This document shows positions 1 through 8,215 of a stretch of 43,789 nucleotides of DNA, one piece after another (position 1 is the stretch's first letter; every line of letters starts with the position of its first letter). The position numbers and the translations under genes are program-made. Below the pieces are notes generated by a model. That model saw only the letters and a program-made list of their open reading frames with translations, did no database searches and had not been told where the DNA came from. This DNA comes from Chloroflexota bacterium (GTDB taxonomy: Bacteria; Chloroflexota; UBA6077; SHYK01), in assembly GCA_035652535.1 (NCBI GenBank), contig DASRDP010000143.1, positions 1 to 43,789 of the forward strand, in the 5' to 3' direction.

Positions 1-821
1 GCCAGCATGTTTGCAAACGCCGCGTTTTGGTCGCCGATGAACATGAACCGGATCCGGTCGATCTTCGGTCGCCCCAGAACGTGCTGGTCGAACGCGGTTG
101 CCTCCATGAACGAGCCGGGCTCCCAACGGCTGAGCTTAAAAGGCCCCGCACCGACAAACTCCGTGTCCCAGTAGTGGCTCTCCCTGATGGCCTTTGGATC
201 ACCGAGGGCAAAGGTCGATTCGAGCAGATGTCGCGGCAACGGGACCAGTCCCATTCGGGAACCGGTTCCCAGAAGCACCCCGGCGTCGGGGTACGGACCC
301 TTCCAGTGGATTGTCAGCGACCGGTCGTCGTCCGCGCTCACGCGATCCATCTGGTTGTACGGTGCGATGCCGGTCCGAAAGCCGATCTCCGGCGTCGCAT
401 TCTCAAAAGTGAACACGAAGTCGCTTGCGGTGAGCGGCGCCCCGTCGTGCCAGACCAGATTCGGCTTCAGGCGGTAGTGAGTCTCCATCGTCCCGTCGGG
501 GAACACCACCCAGCTATCGTCGTGCAGAGCCGGCAGCGCCTCGGCGAGGTACGGGTGAGAGATGCTATCGCCGTCGTACAGGTCCAGAAACGCGCTGAAG
601 GCGCGCGTCCAGAAGTCGCTGGCGCCCAGGCCAGCCATCGGCGCCAGCGCAGCGATGAATTGCGGCTCGCCCTCGATCGATACAACGAGCACGTGCTCCG
701 CGTGCGGTTCCGCAGCCTGCCCCGCCCGTTGAGCGGGTTGAGGAGCGGGCATGCATGCGGCAACCACAAACGCGGACAGGACCAGCATGGAGGTGCGAGG
801 ATCTGGGAGCCACGCTGTCAT
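1..821 (-). CDS. Family-5 ABC solute-binding lipoprotein (partial, C-terminus beyond window)
   Basis: The minus-strand reading frame is open from an ATG at 821 to the window edge, so only the N-terminal ~273 residues are visible. It begins with a lipoprotein signal peptide: a hydrophobic stretch ending in the lipobox V-A-A-C at residues 20-23. Further in it has the SBP_bac_5 hallmark P-D-G-T-M...Y-R-L-K-P-N...W-H-D-G-A-P-L-T-A. Proteins of this family are membrane-anchored extracytoplasmic receptors for peptides or other organic solutes that deliver ligand to an ABC importer. The start is supported by GGAGG six bases upstream. It lies 12 bp after the amidohydrolase stop and is the third gene of the Rieske-amidohydrolase-SBP operon. 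No transporter permease or ATPase gene is visible. The ligand cannot be predicted. Confidence 0.88.
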   Translation of the reverse strand, partial: MTAWLPDPRTSMLVLSAFVVAACMPAPQPAQRAGQAAEPHAEHVLVVSIEGEPQFIAALAPMAGLGASDFWTRAFSAFLDLYDGDSISHPYLAEALPALHDDSWVVFPDGTMETHYRLKPNLVWHDGAPLTASDFVFTFENATPEIGFRTGIAPYNQMDRVSADDDRSLTIHWKGPYPDAGVLLGTGSRMGLVPLPRHLLESTFALGDPKAIRESHYWDTEFVGAGPFKLSRWEPGSFMEATAFDQHVLGRPKIDRIRFMFIGDQNAAFANML

Positions 822-833
822 CCGCCGCCTCCA

Positions 834-1997
834 CTACCTGTCGAGGTGAAAGAAGTCGATCAAATTCTGGCTGAGCATCTTCCGCCGCTCGTCGGCGGGC
901 ACTTCCGCGAGCTGCTGGCTGAGCAGTTTCTGCGATTCGGGCCAGCGGGTTACCTCGTGCGGAAAATCGCTTCCCCAGATAATGCGATCGATGCCAACCT
1001 CGTGGCGAAGCTTGACGCCGATGGGGTCATCGAAGAACCCCCAGTACGCGTGCTCTTCAACGTACTCGCTCGGCTTTCGCCGCAACCTATGGAGTCCGAG
1101 TGCCCGCTCCGCCCAAACGTGGTTGACCTCGTAGATCATGTCCATCTGCTCTTTGAAGATGGGTATCCAGCCGATCTGATTCTCCGCAAAGTAGATGTGC
1201 AGGGCCGGGAAGCGGTCGAAGATTCCCGTCATGATCATTTCGGTCAACTCGAGGCAGCCGCAGTGGGTCGTGCCGTAGCGCGACATCCGGTCCACGATAC
1301 AGATCGGCGGCCGCTCCCAGCCGTCGGGCTCGATCGGGTACTTGATCGAGAACTCGCCGTATTCTGCGCGCCGAATGTTCATCGCCGTGTGCACGCTGAT
1401 GGGCATTTGAAGATCGAGCGCCGCGGCCCAGAACCGGTCGTCCTCGGGCGTGGGGTAGCGCTGGCCGTTCGGCCACTTGTACACGACGACGCCGGTGAGC
1501 CCCAGCTTCTTGCAGTGCTCCATCTCCGCGATGTCGTCGTCCACCAACCCGCTGTGGGGAAGGAGCCCGATCCCGAGCAGCCGATCGGGCGCGTAGGAGC
1601 AGAATTCTTCGGCGAGATAGGCGTTGTACGCATGAACGACGGCTTTGGTGGTCTCCGTGTCGAAGCCCCGCCGACCCCAGATCGTGTACAGGATCTCGGC
1701 GTCGACGCCGTCCGCGTCCTGCTCCCTCAGTCGCTGCTCGGGACCACCGTGGCCGACCTCCTCGTCGAAATGGACGAGGCGCGGATCGAACGTCTCGGGA
1801 CTATGGCCCGCGTAGTGTCCGGTGCTGCCGACGAACGTCGTGCCGTCTGGATAGCGCCGTCCATCCCCGCCGTTCGGCAGCTTGATCCGCTGGGGCAGCT
1901 TGTCGCGGAATTTCTCAGGAACGCGGTGCGCATAGGTTTCCGCCTCGAACTGGACGTGACTGTCGCCCGACATGCATGAATACGTCATTATTCTCAT
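834..1997 (-). CDS. Amidohydrolase-2 family metal-dependent hydrolase/decarboxylase
   Basis: A 387-residue protein of the amidohydrolase-2 (ACMSD / resorcylate-decarboxylase-like) TIM-barrel superfamily. The N-terminal G-D-S-H-V-Q supplies the Asp-x-His metal site; the barrel has P-I-S-V-H-T, F-A-E-N-Q-I-G-W-I-P, and near the C-terminus W-G-S-D-F-P-H, which carries the metal-binding Asp. Family members hydrolyse or decarboxylate cyclic and aromatic acids in the cytoplasm; the substrate here is unknown. The frame is open further upstream (to 2210) but that part overlaps the Rieske gene. The ATG at 1997 has AGGAG just before it and leaves a 28-bp gap to the Rieske stop, so I chose it. It is clearly a paralogue of the protein at 10086-11291. 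A joint role with the upstream oxygenase in aromatic-acid breakdown is inference. Confidence 0.9.
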   Translation of the reverse strand: MRIMTYSCMSGDSHVQFEAETYAHRVPEKFRDKLPQRIKLPNGGDGRRYPDGTTFVGSTGHYAGHSPETFDPRLVHFDEEVGHGGPEQRLREQDADGVDAEILYTIWGRRGFDTETTKAVVHAYNAYLAEEFCSYAPDRLLGIGLLPHSGLVDDDIAEMEHCKKLGLTGVVVYKWPNGQRYPTPEDDRFWAAALDLQMPISVHTAMNIRRAEYGEFSIKYPIEPDGWERPPICIVDRMSRYGTTHCGCLELTEMIMTGIFDRFPALHIYFAENQIGWIPIFKEQMDMIYEVNHVWAERALGLHRLRRKPSEYVEEHAYWGFFDDPIGVKLRHEVGIDRIIWGSDFPHEVTRWPESQKLLSQQLAEVPADERRKMLSQNLIDFFHLDR

Positions 1998-2025
1998 GCT
2001 CTCCTGGTTCCGATACACGGAAGCA

Positions 2026-3321
2026 TCAGCGAACGCCTGACTCGGCCTCGTCGGGGTATTCGAGGGCCGACCATGGGATGTCGACGGGGACGACGGATGT
2101 TCCCCCTCGGATGAGATCCCAACGGATGGATCTGTCCTCCGCCGGCGTCTCCCCCGATTCCATGAATCGCCGAACTGCCGCCAGCATGCGCGCTCGAAGG
2201 TGAACGACAACGGTATCGCTCATCCCGAGATGCTCGGTCTCCCGATCGTAGATCGGGCCCATGCTCTCGGTGACCAGCATATCCTGCAGCGGTTTTCCCC
2301 AGGGGATCCCCGAGTAGCTCCAGTACTCCCGCCGCTCCCGCATCGCTGTGCGATCCTGCTGGTAGTTGTTCTGCAGGGTGCGGAGCTTGTGGTGGTCAGG
2401 AGCGAGGTCCTCCCCAACGCGCTCGCCGCGCTGCGCGAGTTCCGTATCCCGGTCGATCGCGTGCACTTCAGAAGCACGCACGTCGTAGAGCCACGTGTGC
2501 TCGTCATCTGCGGGCACGAACATGTGTGGGACCTCGTGCAACCAGACGTGAAACGGGAGCAGCATCGGCGTCATGTTCAGGACCTTCTTCCCTTCTGGGG
2601 CGGGTCGATCGCGTCGCGCGCTCCCGTAACGGAAGCCGTAGGCCGTATCAACGATATCCAACGTGTGCGGAAGCGCCGCCTCCGAGCCCACGGTGCCCAC
2701 CATGCGGATCCCGCGTATGCGCTCGATCTGATCAGGCGTCCAGTGCATCAACGCAAAACCCGCGTGGAGGGCGCTGTTGTGCGCATCGCTCACCGTGCCC
2801 TCCAACCCCTGGAGGTAGTTGCAGGCGTAGTCGATCTTCCCGACGACGCGGTGGCTGGCCGGCACGTTCGTCCACCAATAGTTGGGGAAGGGCGGCTGCT
2901 TCTCCCTGGGTCCGAGGTAGGCCCACAGCACGTCGCCGGCTTCGACGGTCGGATAGGCGCGGTGCGTTACGTGGTGGCGGATCATGCTCTCGGACGGCTC
3001 GCACGGCGTGTCGAGGATCTTCCCCTCCACGTCGACCTTCCACCCGTGGTAGAGGCAGCGCAGCCCTCCCTCCTCGTTGCGGCCGAAGAACAGCGATGCG
3101 CCCCGGTGCGGACACCGGTGCTGCATCAGCCCGACGCGGCCGGACGTGTCGCGGAACGCCACCAGGTCCTCGCCCAAGAGGCGGACGCGGATGGGGTCGC
3201 AATCCGGCTCCGGTAGCTCTTCCGACAGGCAGGCCGGCACCCAGAATCGTCGGATCATCTCTCCCATCGGCGTGCCCGGACCGACGCGGGTGAGAAGCTC
3301 ATTTTCTTCGCGGCTGAGCAT
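2026..3321 (-). CDS. Rieske non-heme iron oxygenase, phthalate 4,5-dioxygenase-like, with displaced bridging Asp
   Basis: 431 residues. The N-terminus (M-L-S-R-E-E-N-E-L-L-T-R-V-G-P-G-T-P) and overall layout match phthalate 4,5-dioxygenase-type oxygenase subunits. Rieske [2Fe-2S] ligands are C70-x-H72 and C89-x-x-H92. The catalytic iron site has H181 and H186 in L-E-G-T-V-S-D-A-H-N-S-A-L-H. In the family an Asp sits three residues before the first His; here that position is Ser178 and Asp is at 179, so the bridging aspartate is shifted by one. Start ATG is preceded by GGAGG four bases away. It heads an operon with the amidohydrolase and the binding lipoprotein and is divergent from the Rieske gene at 3475. 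No reductase is nearby. Ring hydroxylation or O-demethylation is the family role; the actual substrate is unknown. Confidence 0.92.
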   Translation of the reverse strand: MLSREENELLTRVGPGTPMGEMIRRFWVPACLSEELPEPDCDPIRVRLLGEDLVAFRDTSGRVGLMQHRCPHRGASLFFGRNEEGGLRCLYHGWKVDVEGKILDTPCEPSESMIRHHVTHRAYPTVEAGDVLWAYLGPREKQPPFPNYWWTNVPASHRVVGKIDYACNYLQGLEGTVSDAHNSALHAGFALMHWTPDQIERIRGIRMVGTVGSEAALPHTLDIVDTAYGFRYGSARRDRPAPEGKKVLNMTPMLLPFHVWLHEVPHMFVPADDEHTWLYDVRASEVHAIDRDTELAQRGERVGEDLAPDHHKLRTLQNNYQQDRTAMRERREYWSYSGIPWGKPLQDMLVTESMGPIYDRETEHLGMSDTVVVHLRARMLAAVRRFMESGETPAEDRSIRWDLIRGGTSVVPVDIPWSALEYPDEAESGVR

Positions 3322-3366
3322 CCTTCCTCCAAATTACGACCTACACTGGGGCCAATGTTGTCGGCC

Positions 3367-3395
3367 ATTGTACGGGGGATCCCAAAATGGTTCAC
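3367..3395 (-). promoter_or_regulatory. Putative promoter of the Rieske-amidohydrolase-SBP operon
   Basis: On the minus strand a -10-like TACAAT (3372-3367) follows a weak -35-like GTGAAC (3395-3390) with a 17-bp spacer, about 45 bp before the ATG at 3321. The -10 is good, the -35 poor. The same stretch holds CAATG and CATTG half-sites on the plus strand (8-bp spacer). Position fits the operon, but this is pattern reading only. Confidence 0.25.
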
Positions 3396-3422
3396 GGGAC
3401 GAACGATATCGAGGCAACCGCG

Positions 3423-3447
3423 CGCGTGGATACGCGTCATCTATACT
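3423..3447 (+). promoter_or_regulatory. Inverted repeat next to a -10-like element upstream of the second Rieske gene
   Basis: CGCGT-GGAT-ACGCG (3423-3436) is a perfect 5-bp inverted repeat and sits six bases before TATACT (3442-3447), a good -10 match, 28 bp before the ATG at 3475. I see no convincing -35, which would fit an activator-dependent promoter with the palindrome as the activator site. CG-rich palindromes arise easily in this base composition, so confidence is low. Confidence 0.28.
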
Positions 3448-3474
3448 CAGGACCACGATTTTTGGGGGGCTGCC

Positions 3475-4683
3475 ATGTTGACCGCGGAGGAAAACCGACT
3501 CCTTACGCAAGTGGGTCCGGGGACGCCGGGCGGTGAGCTTCTTCGCCGCTACTGGCATCCCGTCGCATTTGTGTCGGACGTCTGCTCGGATAGTCCCGCG
3601 AAATACATTCGGATGCTGGGCGAGGACCTCGTCCTCTTCCTCGACAAGAGCGGTAGAGTGGGGCTCCTCGCCGACCACTGCTCCCATCGTGGCGCCTCAC
3701 TCCTGTACGGCCGAGTCGAGGAGCGCGGTATTGCGTGCGCCTACCACGGCTGGCTATTCGACACGCGGGGCAACTGTCTCGAGACGCCGGCAGAGCCGCC
3801 CGACAGCAAGTTCTATCTCACGGTCAAGCACCGCGCCTATCCGGTCGTCGAGCGTTACGGCATGTACTGGACGTACATGGGGCCAGCGCCGGCGCCCGTG
3901 CTCCAGCGCTACGACGTCACCGAACGGGGAGTGATCTCCAGCATTCGACGCCTGGAGAGCCTGGACTGTAACTGGCTGCAGACGATGGAGAATCACGTGG
4001 ATCAAACCCACACGGTGATCCTTCACCAGGCCACGCGCCAGCGAGGTGTGGATGGCATGAACACAGCGCGGGGTTTGATTGACCAGCTCGCGTCGACCGA
4101 CTACACGGAGACCGCGTTCGGAATTAGTCGCCACCGGGTGGACGCAGACGGCTACGACGATTCCGACCTGCTCATATTTCCCACCTGTCAGCGCATTTAC
4201 AACATCTTGAACTTTAAAGTGCCGATCGACGACACCCACACGCGGCGGTTCAGCTTTCTCATTGATCTGGGTCTCGGCAATGCGTCGCCGACGGACGCGC
4301 GGGCCGCGGCCGGCCGGGACCCTTCTGGACGGATCAGGTACGCCGATGAAACCGTCGGCAAAACGCCGGCCAACGCCCGCCATCCGTTTGCCACCTATCG
4401 CATGGACCAGCTTCTATACCAGGACAACACGGTCCTTGAAACCCAGGGGGCGATCTCCGATCGCACCGTCGAGCGACTCGCGACGGCCGATAAGGGAGTT
4501 GTGCTACTCCGCAAGCTGCTCCGTCGGGAGATCGACAAGGTGCAGCACGGTGAGGACCCGATCGGAGTAATTCGGGACCCCATGAATGAGCTGATCGACA
4601 CCAACATCCAGGTCTATATCGATGCAGTGCAGAAGGTTCCCGCACCGGTGTCGGCCGTGTCGGTGGCGCCACAGCCACGGTGA
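3475..4683 (+). CDS. Rieske non-heme iron oxygenase alpha subunit (divergent phthalate-dioxygenase type)
   Basis: 402 residues beginning M-L-T-A-E-E-N-R-L-L-T-Q-V-G-P-G-T-P. The frame is open from 3355, but the ATG at 3475 matches the conserved start of its relatives and has a G-rich ribosome site (GGGGGG) just upstream. Rieske ligands are C69-x-H71 and C88-x-x-H91. The catalytic motif M-E-N-H-V-D-Q-T-H-T-V-I-L-H gives Asp176, His179 and His184, with the bridging Asp in its normal place. It is the most divergent of the four Rieske proteins: E-N-H replaces the usual E-G-x. It heads a plus-strand series with the beta-propeller gene (91-bp gap) and the NMT1-like gene. Cytoplasmic oxygenase needing an external reductase that is not in the window; substrate unknown. 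Confidence 0.92.
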   Translation: MLTAEENRLLTQVGPGTPGGELLRRYWHPVAFVSDVCSDSPAKYIRMLGEDLVLFLDKSGRVGLLADHCSHRGASLLYGRVEERGIACAYHGWLFDTRGNCLETPAEPPDSKFYLTVKHRAYPVVERYGMYWTYMGPAPAPVLQRYDVTERGVISSIRRLESLDCNWLQTMENHVDQTHTVILHQATRQRGVDGMNTARGLIDQLASTDYTETAFGISRHRVDADGYDDSDLLIFPTCQRIYNILNFKVPIDDTHTRRFSFLIDLGLGNASPTDARAAAGRDPSGRIRYADETVGKTPANARHPFATYRMDQLLYQDNTVLETQGAISDRTVERLATADKGVVLLRKLLRREIDKVQHGEDPIGVIRDPMNELIDTNIQVYIDAVQKVPAPVSAVSVAPQPR

Positions 4684-4688
4684 GAGCG

Positions 4689-4707
4689 GCTGCGTCACCC
4701 TCGCAGC
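4689..4707 (+). terminator. Possible hairpin after the second Rieske gene
   Basis: GCTGCG-(7)-CGCAGC forms a 6-bp stem five bases after the Rieske stop codon. It is followed by only TT, with no U-tract, so it may reduce read-through into the propeller gene or simply be chance. Confidence 0.22.
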
Positions 4708-4774
4708 TTGAACCATTGACGCCGGCTCGCCTCGAGCCTACAGTGGCGCAGGCCGATGACATGGGAGGGCTGCG

Positions 4775-5830
4775 ATGAGCGGGCACGTCCGGTTGTACGC
4801 GGGGACCGAACGCGGGCTTTCCGTGTGGCGCGAGGGGCTCGCCGGCTGGGAGGTCGTTGGGCCGGGCATCCCGAAGGAACCCTGCCGGGCGGTGGCAGGT
4901 TCCCGCTCCACGCCAGAGCGCGTGTTCGCCGGCGTCGAGCATGACGGCGTCTACCGGACAGACGACGCCGGCCGGAGCTGGACAAAGCTGCTGGAGCACG
5001 ATGTCTGGTCACTCACGGTCGATCCCACCGACGATCGCGTCATCTACGCGGGGACCGCGCCGGTGCATCTGTATCGAAGCGAGGATTCCGGTCAGCACTG
5101 GGAGGAGTTGACGGGGCTCCAAGAGCTGCCGCCCGAGATCCGCGCCCGCCAGATCTATCCCGTCTTGGGCGAAGAGAGCCACATTCTCAACATCTTCGTG
5201 GATCCGGAAAACCCCAAGCACATCGTGCTGGCGCTGGAGCACGGCGGCGTGATCCGGAGCGACGATCGGGGCGAGACGTGGGAGGACGCCACGGAGGGCA
5301 TCGACTACGTGGACATCCACATGGTGACGAAGCTGCAGGGGCGCGCCCAATACTTTGCCGCGACGGCCCGCGGCTTCTTCTCGACGACGGATCTGGCGCG
5401 TGGTTGGACGCGCGCCGAGAACGGCTTCACGCGCGATTATTTCTACAAATTCATCGTCGTGCCATCTCAGGATCCCACAGCAGACCCGGTGATGCTCATC
5501 TCGACGGGCGATAAGTCGCCGGGCTCGTGGAACCGACCGGAGGGCGCGCGCGGCGCAATCTTTCGCAGCCTGGACAGCGGTGAATCCTGGCATCGGGTGG
5601 GAGCCGGCGCGGGCCTTCCGGAGGATATGCGGGAGCGCGCGTGGAGCTTCGTCCCGCACCCGCACGATCGCAATGCCGTGTTCACCGGGTTGGGGCGCTA
5701 TCCTTATCCCAACGTCGATACCGGCCCAGGCGCGATCGCCCTCACCCGCGACATGGGCGAGCACTGGGAGATCATGCCCGGCATCCAGGTGAAGCCCGTT
5801 TGGGGGCTGTGGGCCGCGGCGGACGATTGA
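4775..5830 (+). CDS. BNR/Asp-box repeat beta-propeller protein (sialidase/VPS10-like fold), no signal peptide
   Basis: 351 residues. At least five S/T-x-D-x-G-x-x-W Asp-box repeats are spaced along the chain: R-T-D-D-A-G-R-S-W, R-S-E-D-S-G-Q-H-W, R-S-D-D-R-G-E-T-W, R-S-L-D-S-G-E-S-W and L-T-R-D-M-G-E-H-W, with a weaker one at S-T-T-D-L-A-R-G-W. This is the fold of BNR/VPS10-type beta-propellers, which act as glycosidases, binding scaffolds or assembly factors. I see none of the sialidase catalytic motifs, so a binding or scaffold role is more likely. It has no signal peptide or membrane segment and should be cytoplasmic, which is unusual for this repeat type. Start: GGGAGGG six bases before the ATG. 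It lies between a Rieske oxygenase and an NMT1-like protein on the same strand; a shared role with them is inference. Confidence 0.82.
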   Translation: MSGHVRLYAGTERGLSVWREGLAGWEVVGPGIPKEPCRAVAGSRSTPERVFAGVEHDGVYRTDDAGRSWTKLLEHDVWSLTVDPTDDRVIYAGTAPVHLYRSEDSGQHWEELTGLQELPPEIRARQIYPVLGEESHILNIFVDPENPKHIVLALEHGGVIRSDDRGETWEDATEGIDYVDIHMVTKLQGRAQYFAATARGFFSTTDLARGWTRAENGFTRDYFYKFIVVPSQDPTADPVMLISTGDKSPGSWNRPEGARGAIFRSLDSGESWHRVGAGAGLPEDMRERAWSFVPHPHDRNAVFTGLGRYPYPNVDTGPGAIALTRDMGEHWEIMPGIQVKPVWGLWAAADD

Positions 5831-5898
5831 GCGACCCGATACGATGGGCGGGCGCGAGGATCCCGGCTCTCCCGTACTCGACGTGACACGAGGTGCGC

Positions 5899-6828
5899 AT
5901 GGATGAGCTGACGCCGATCGCGGCGGGGTACGCCACGCCCGCCCAGGGGGCCGGACCGATGCTCATCACCGTTCGAGCCGGTCTCTTCGAAAAGCATGGG
6001 CTTGCCGTCGAACCGCAGGACCGCGGCCGAGCGCGAAGCGTCGTCGACGGACTCATGGCGGGCGAGCTTCAGTTCGGGAACCTCGCCGCGCCCTCCATGC
6101 TTCGTATGGTTTTGACCGGCGAAGCGGACGTGGTGTTCCTCGCCCTCGGGATCAATCAGCAATTTCTGGTCGGCCGCCCCGGCCTCGGCAGCAAGCGCGA
6201 CCTCGCTGGGGCGCGGCTGGCGCGAAGTGGGGATGGGGCGATCACCGATCTGCTCACCGTGTTCCTCCACGAGCAGCTTGGCCGGGAGGGGATCGGCGGA
6301 ACGACGCTGGTTCCGCATGCGGGCAGCCAGGCCAGCCAGATCGACGCGCTCTTGCGCGGGGAATACGACGCGGTGGTCCTCACGCCTCCCGCAGCCATCG
6401 AGGCGCGGCGTAGAGGGTGCCACCTGGTCGTCGATCTCGCGGAATACGGGCTGAATTATTCGCTGGGAGGAATCGCGGCCCGGCGACCCTACGTCGCCGC
6501 CCATCCGGATATTGCCCGGTCCTTCATCGCCGCGTACATCGAAGGGCTCCACCGGTACAGAACGGACCGCGCGTTCACGGTCGGCGTGCTGCAAGAGTTC
6601 ACCGGCGAGCGCGACCGCTCGCTGATGGAGACGCACTACGACCTGACGATGCCCGGGATGCCGAAGGCGCCCTATCCGCGCACAGACGGATTGGCCACCG
6701 CGCTTCGCATCATCGCGCGGGACCTTCCGGCGGCTGCGAGCGCGGATCCCGGGGATTTCGTCGACGAGCGCTTCGTGCGCGAGCTGGACGCGAGTGGCTT
6801 CATCGCTCGCGTGTATGAGGAGTCGTGA
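5899..6828 (+). CDS. NMT1/THI5-like periplasmic-binding-fold protein lacking a signal peptide
   Basis: 309 residues. Features of the NMT1/SsuA/TauA binding fold are visible: an N-terminal T-P-I-A-A-G-Y with A-G-L-F-E-K-H-G-L-A-V-E, then G-E-L-Q-F-G-N-L-A, then a second lobe with L-L-R-G-E-Y-D-A-V-V-L-T-P-P. Such proteins normally bind aromatic, sulfonated or pyrimidine-like small molecules for ABC import. There is no signal peptide or lipobox, so it could be a cytoplasmic binding or enzymatic derivative, as THI5/NMT1 itself is. An in-frame GTG lies six bases upstream at 5893; the ATG at 5899 has GAGGTG at a better distance. It closes the Rieske-propeller plus-strand group and is convergent with the MFS gene. 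Ligand unknown. Confidence 0.8.
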   Translation: MDELTPIAAGYATPAQGAGPMLITVRAGLFEKHGLAVEPQDRGRARSVVDGLMAGELQFGNLAAPSMLRMVLTGEADVVFLALGINQQFLVGRPGLGSKRDLAGARLARSGDGAITDLLTVFLHEQLGREGIGGTTLVPHAGSQASQIDALLRGEYDAVVLTPPAAIEARRRGCHLVVDLAEYGLNYSLGGIAARRPYVAAHPDIARSFIAAYIEGLHRYRTDRAFTVGVLQEFTGERDRSLMETHYDLTMPGMPKAPYPRTDGLATALRIIARDLPAAASADPGDFVDERFVRELDASGFIARVYEES

Positions 6829-6858
6829 GCGCCGCAAGGGGCCAGGAGTGAGCCTCGC

Positions 6859-8136
6859 TTAACGAGCGGGGACAGGGACGGACGCTGGCGCCGGCTCGTG
6901 GCTCGCCCGCGTGTCGGGCACGTAGGCGATGAGCAGCACGACGACGACAGCCGCCGCCATGGCGACGTAGACGAACGAGAAGCCGTAGCCGCTGTGGTCG
7001 GCCAGAAAGGCGAAGATTGAGGGGCTCGCGGCTGTCCCGATCTGCGCGGTGAAACGCCAGAGACCCAGAAACATCCCGCGTGCGCCGTCGGGCGCCACGT
7101 CCGCGCCAATCGTCTGCACCGAGCCGCCGGTGAGGCTCTGCGCCGCCGCGGCGCAGAGAAACGCCGCGACGTACCAGCCGAGTGGGAGCTGGAGGAACGC
7201 AGTGGCCGCGACGCCGAGCATCGTGAGACTCACGCCGAGGAAGCCGGGCACCATGGTGATCTTGCGGCCGAAGCGATCCATCAGCCACCCGGAGGTAAAG
7301 CTCACGGGAAGGGCCATGACGCTCGTCGTGGTCGCGAGGACGCCTATGGCTTGTGCGTCGAGGTTGTAGGCGAACGCCGCGTACAGGTGCATGACGCCGG
7401 CAAATATGGGTCCGCGGGCCATGGCTGAGAAGAACGCGACGCCGAAATACTGGAGGCGCGGCAAGACGATCTCCCGCAGACTGGGCCGACGCGTTTGGCT
7501 CGGTGCAGACCGGCTTCGTTCCACCTGCACTGGCCGGATCTCCGGCGCCAGCTTGACGGTCGGGATCAGCGCCAGGAGGGCGAGGACGGCGTACGCGGCG
7601 AAGGGACTTCGATCACCCCACGTCGCGGCGATCAGCCCGCCGACCAGCGGTCCCGCCAGTCGGCCGACGTTGTCCATCCCGTACATCCACGTCACCTGCC
7701 GGCCACGTTGGCTGCTAGCGGCCCCGAACGAGATCCGGGCCAGCCTGGCGAGAAGCCACATCTGCGCTGCCCAACCGTCGAAGAAGCGATAGATCAGCAG
7801 CTCCGGGAAGGATTGGGCGGTCATGACAAGCAGGGCCATGGCGGCGGTGAGGATCGGGCCGGCGATCATCACCGGGCGGCGTCCGAACCGGTCGATCACC
7901 CATCCTGTCGGCAGCGTGCCGACCATTCCCCCGATGAGAAATGACGTGACGACGAAGCTCGCAAGGCCAAAGCTCACGTCGAACGATTTCGCGATCCGCG
8001 GGATGGCGGGCAGTGCGACGCCGGTCCCCAGGGCGAGGAGCATCGCGGGGAAATAGATCGACAGAAACGCATTCCACGAAACTGCGTTTCCTTCTGCACG
8101 GCCGCCGGCTCGCCCGGGGGGCGCAACCTCAGTCAC
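6859..8136 (-). CDS. MFS transporter, DHA1-like, 12 TM
   Basis: About 425 residues from a GTG at 8136; the frame is open much further upstream, but that part is Arg-rich, non-hydrophobic and overlaps the divergent gene. Two MFS halves are visible, each with the A-type loop motif: G-W-V-I-D-R-F-G-R-R-P in the N-half and G-W-L-M-D-R-F-G-R-K in the C-half. Hydrophobic segments are consistent with 12 helices. The family exports or imports small organic molecules by proton antiport or symport in the inner membrane. It is convergent with the NMT1-like gene (30 bp between stops) and divergent from a binding-protein gene. No clear ribosome site is seen before the GTG, so the start is uncertain. Substrate cannot be predicted. 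Confidence 0.86.
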   Translation of the reverse strand: MTEVAPPGRAGGRAEGNAVSWNAFLSIYFPAMLLALGTGVALPAIPRIAKSFDVSFGLASFVVTSFLIGGMVGTLPTGWVIDRFGRRPVMIAGPILTAAMALLVMTAQSFPELLIYRFFDGWAAQMWLLARLARISFGAASSQRGRQVTWMYGMDNVGRLAGPLVGGLIAATWGDRSPFAAYAVLALLALIPTVKLAPEIRPVQVERSRSAPSQTRRPSLREIVLPRLQYFGVAFFSAMARGPIFAGVMHLYAAFAYNLDAQAIGVLATTTSVMALPVSFTSGWLMDRFGRKITMVPGFLGVSLTMLGVAATAFLQLPLGWYVAAFLCAAAAQSLTGGSVQTIGADVAPDGARGMFLGLWRFTAQIGTAASPSIFAFLADHSGYGFSFVYVAMAAAVVVVLLIAYVPDTRASHEPAPASVPVPAR

Positions 8137-8215
8137 GGGCCCATAGTACCGGATGGGCGCGCCACGATACGGCGCTTCGCGCTCGAATCGGCACAGCGTC
8201 GCCGCAGAAGATTGG

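Noticed and set aside
27-1979. 650-codon open frame on the plus strand
   Set aside because: It is antisense to the amidohydrolase and receptor genes, which have clear family motifs. Long shadow frames are common at this GC content and its translation shows no domain.
2200-3216. 338-codon plus-strand frame
   Set aside because: Mirror of the Rieske gene at 2026-3321; Arg/Val-rich with no motif.
5704-6837. 377-codon minus-strand frame
   Set aside because: Antisense to the NMT1-like gene; translation is Arg/His-rich without a fold signature.
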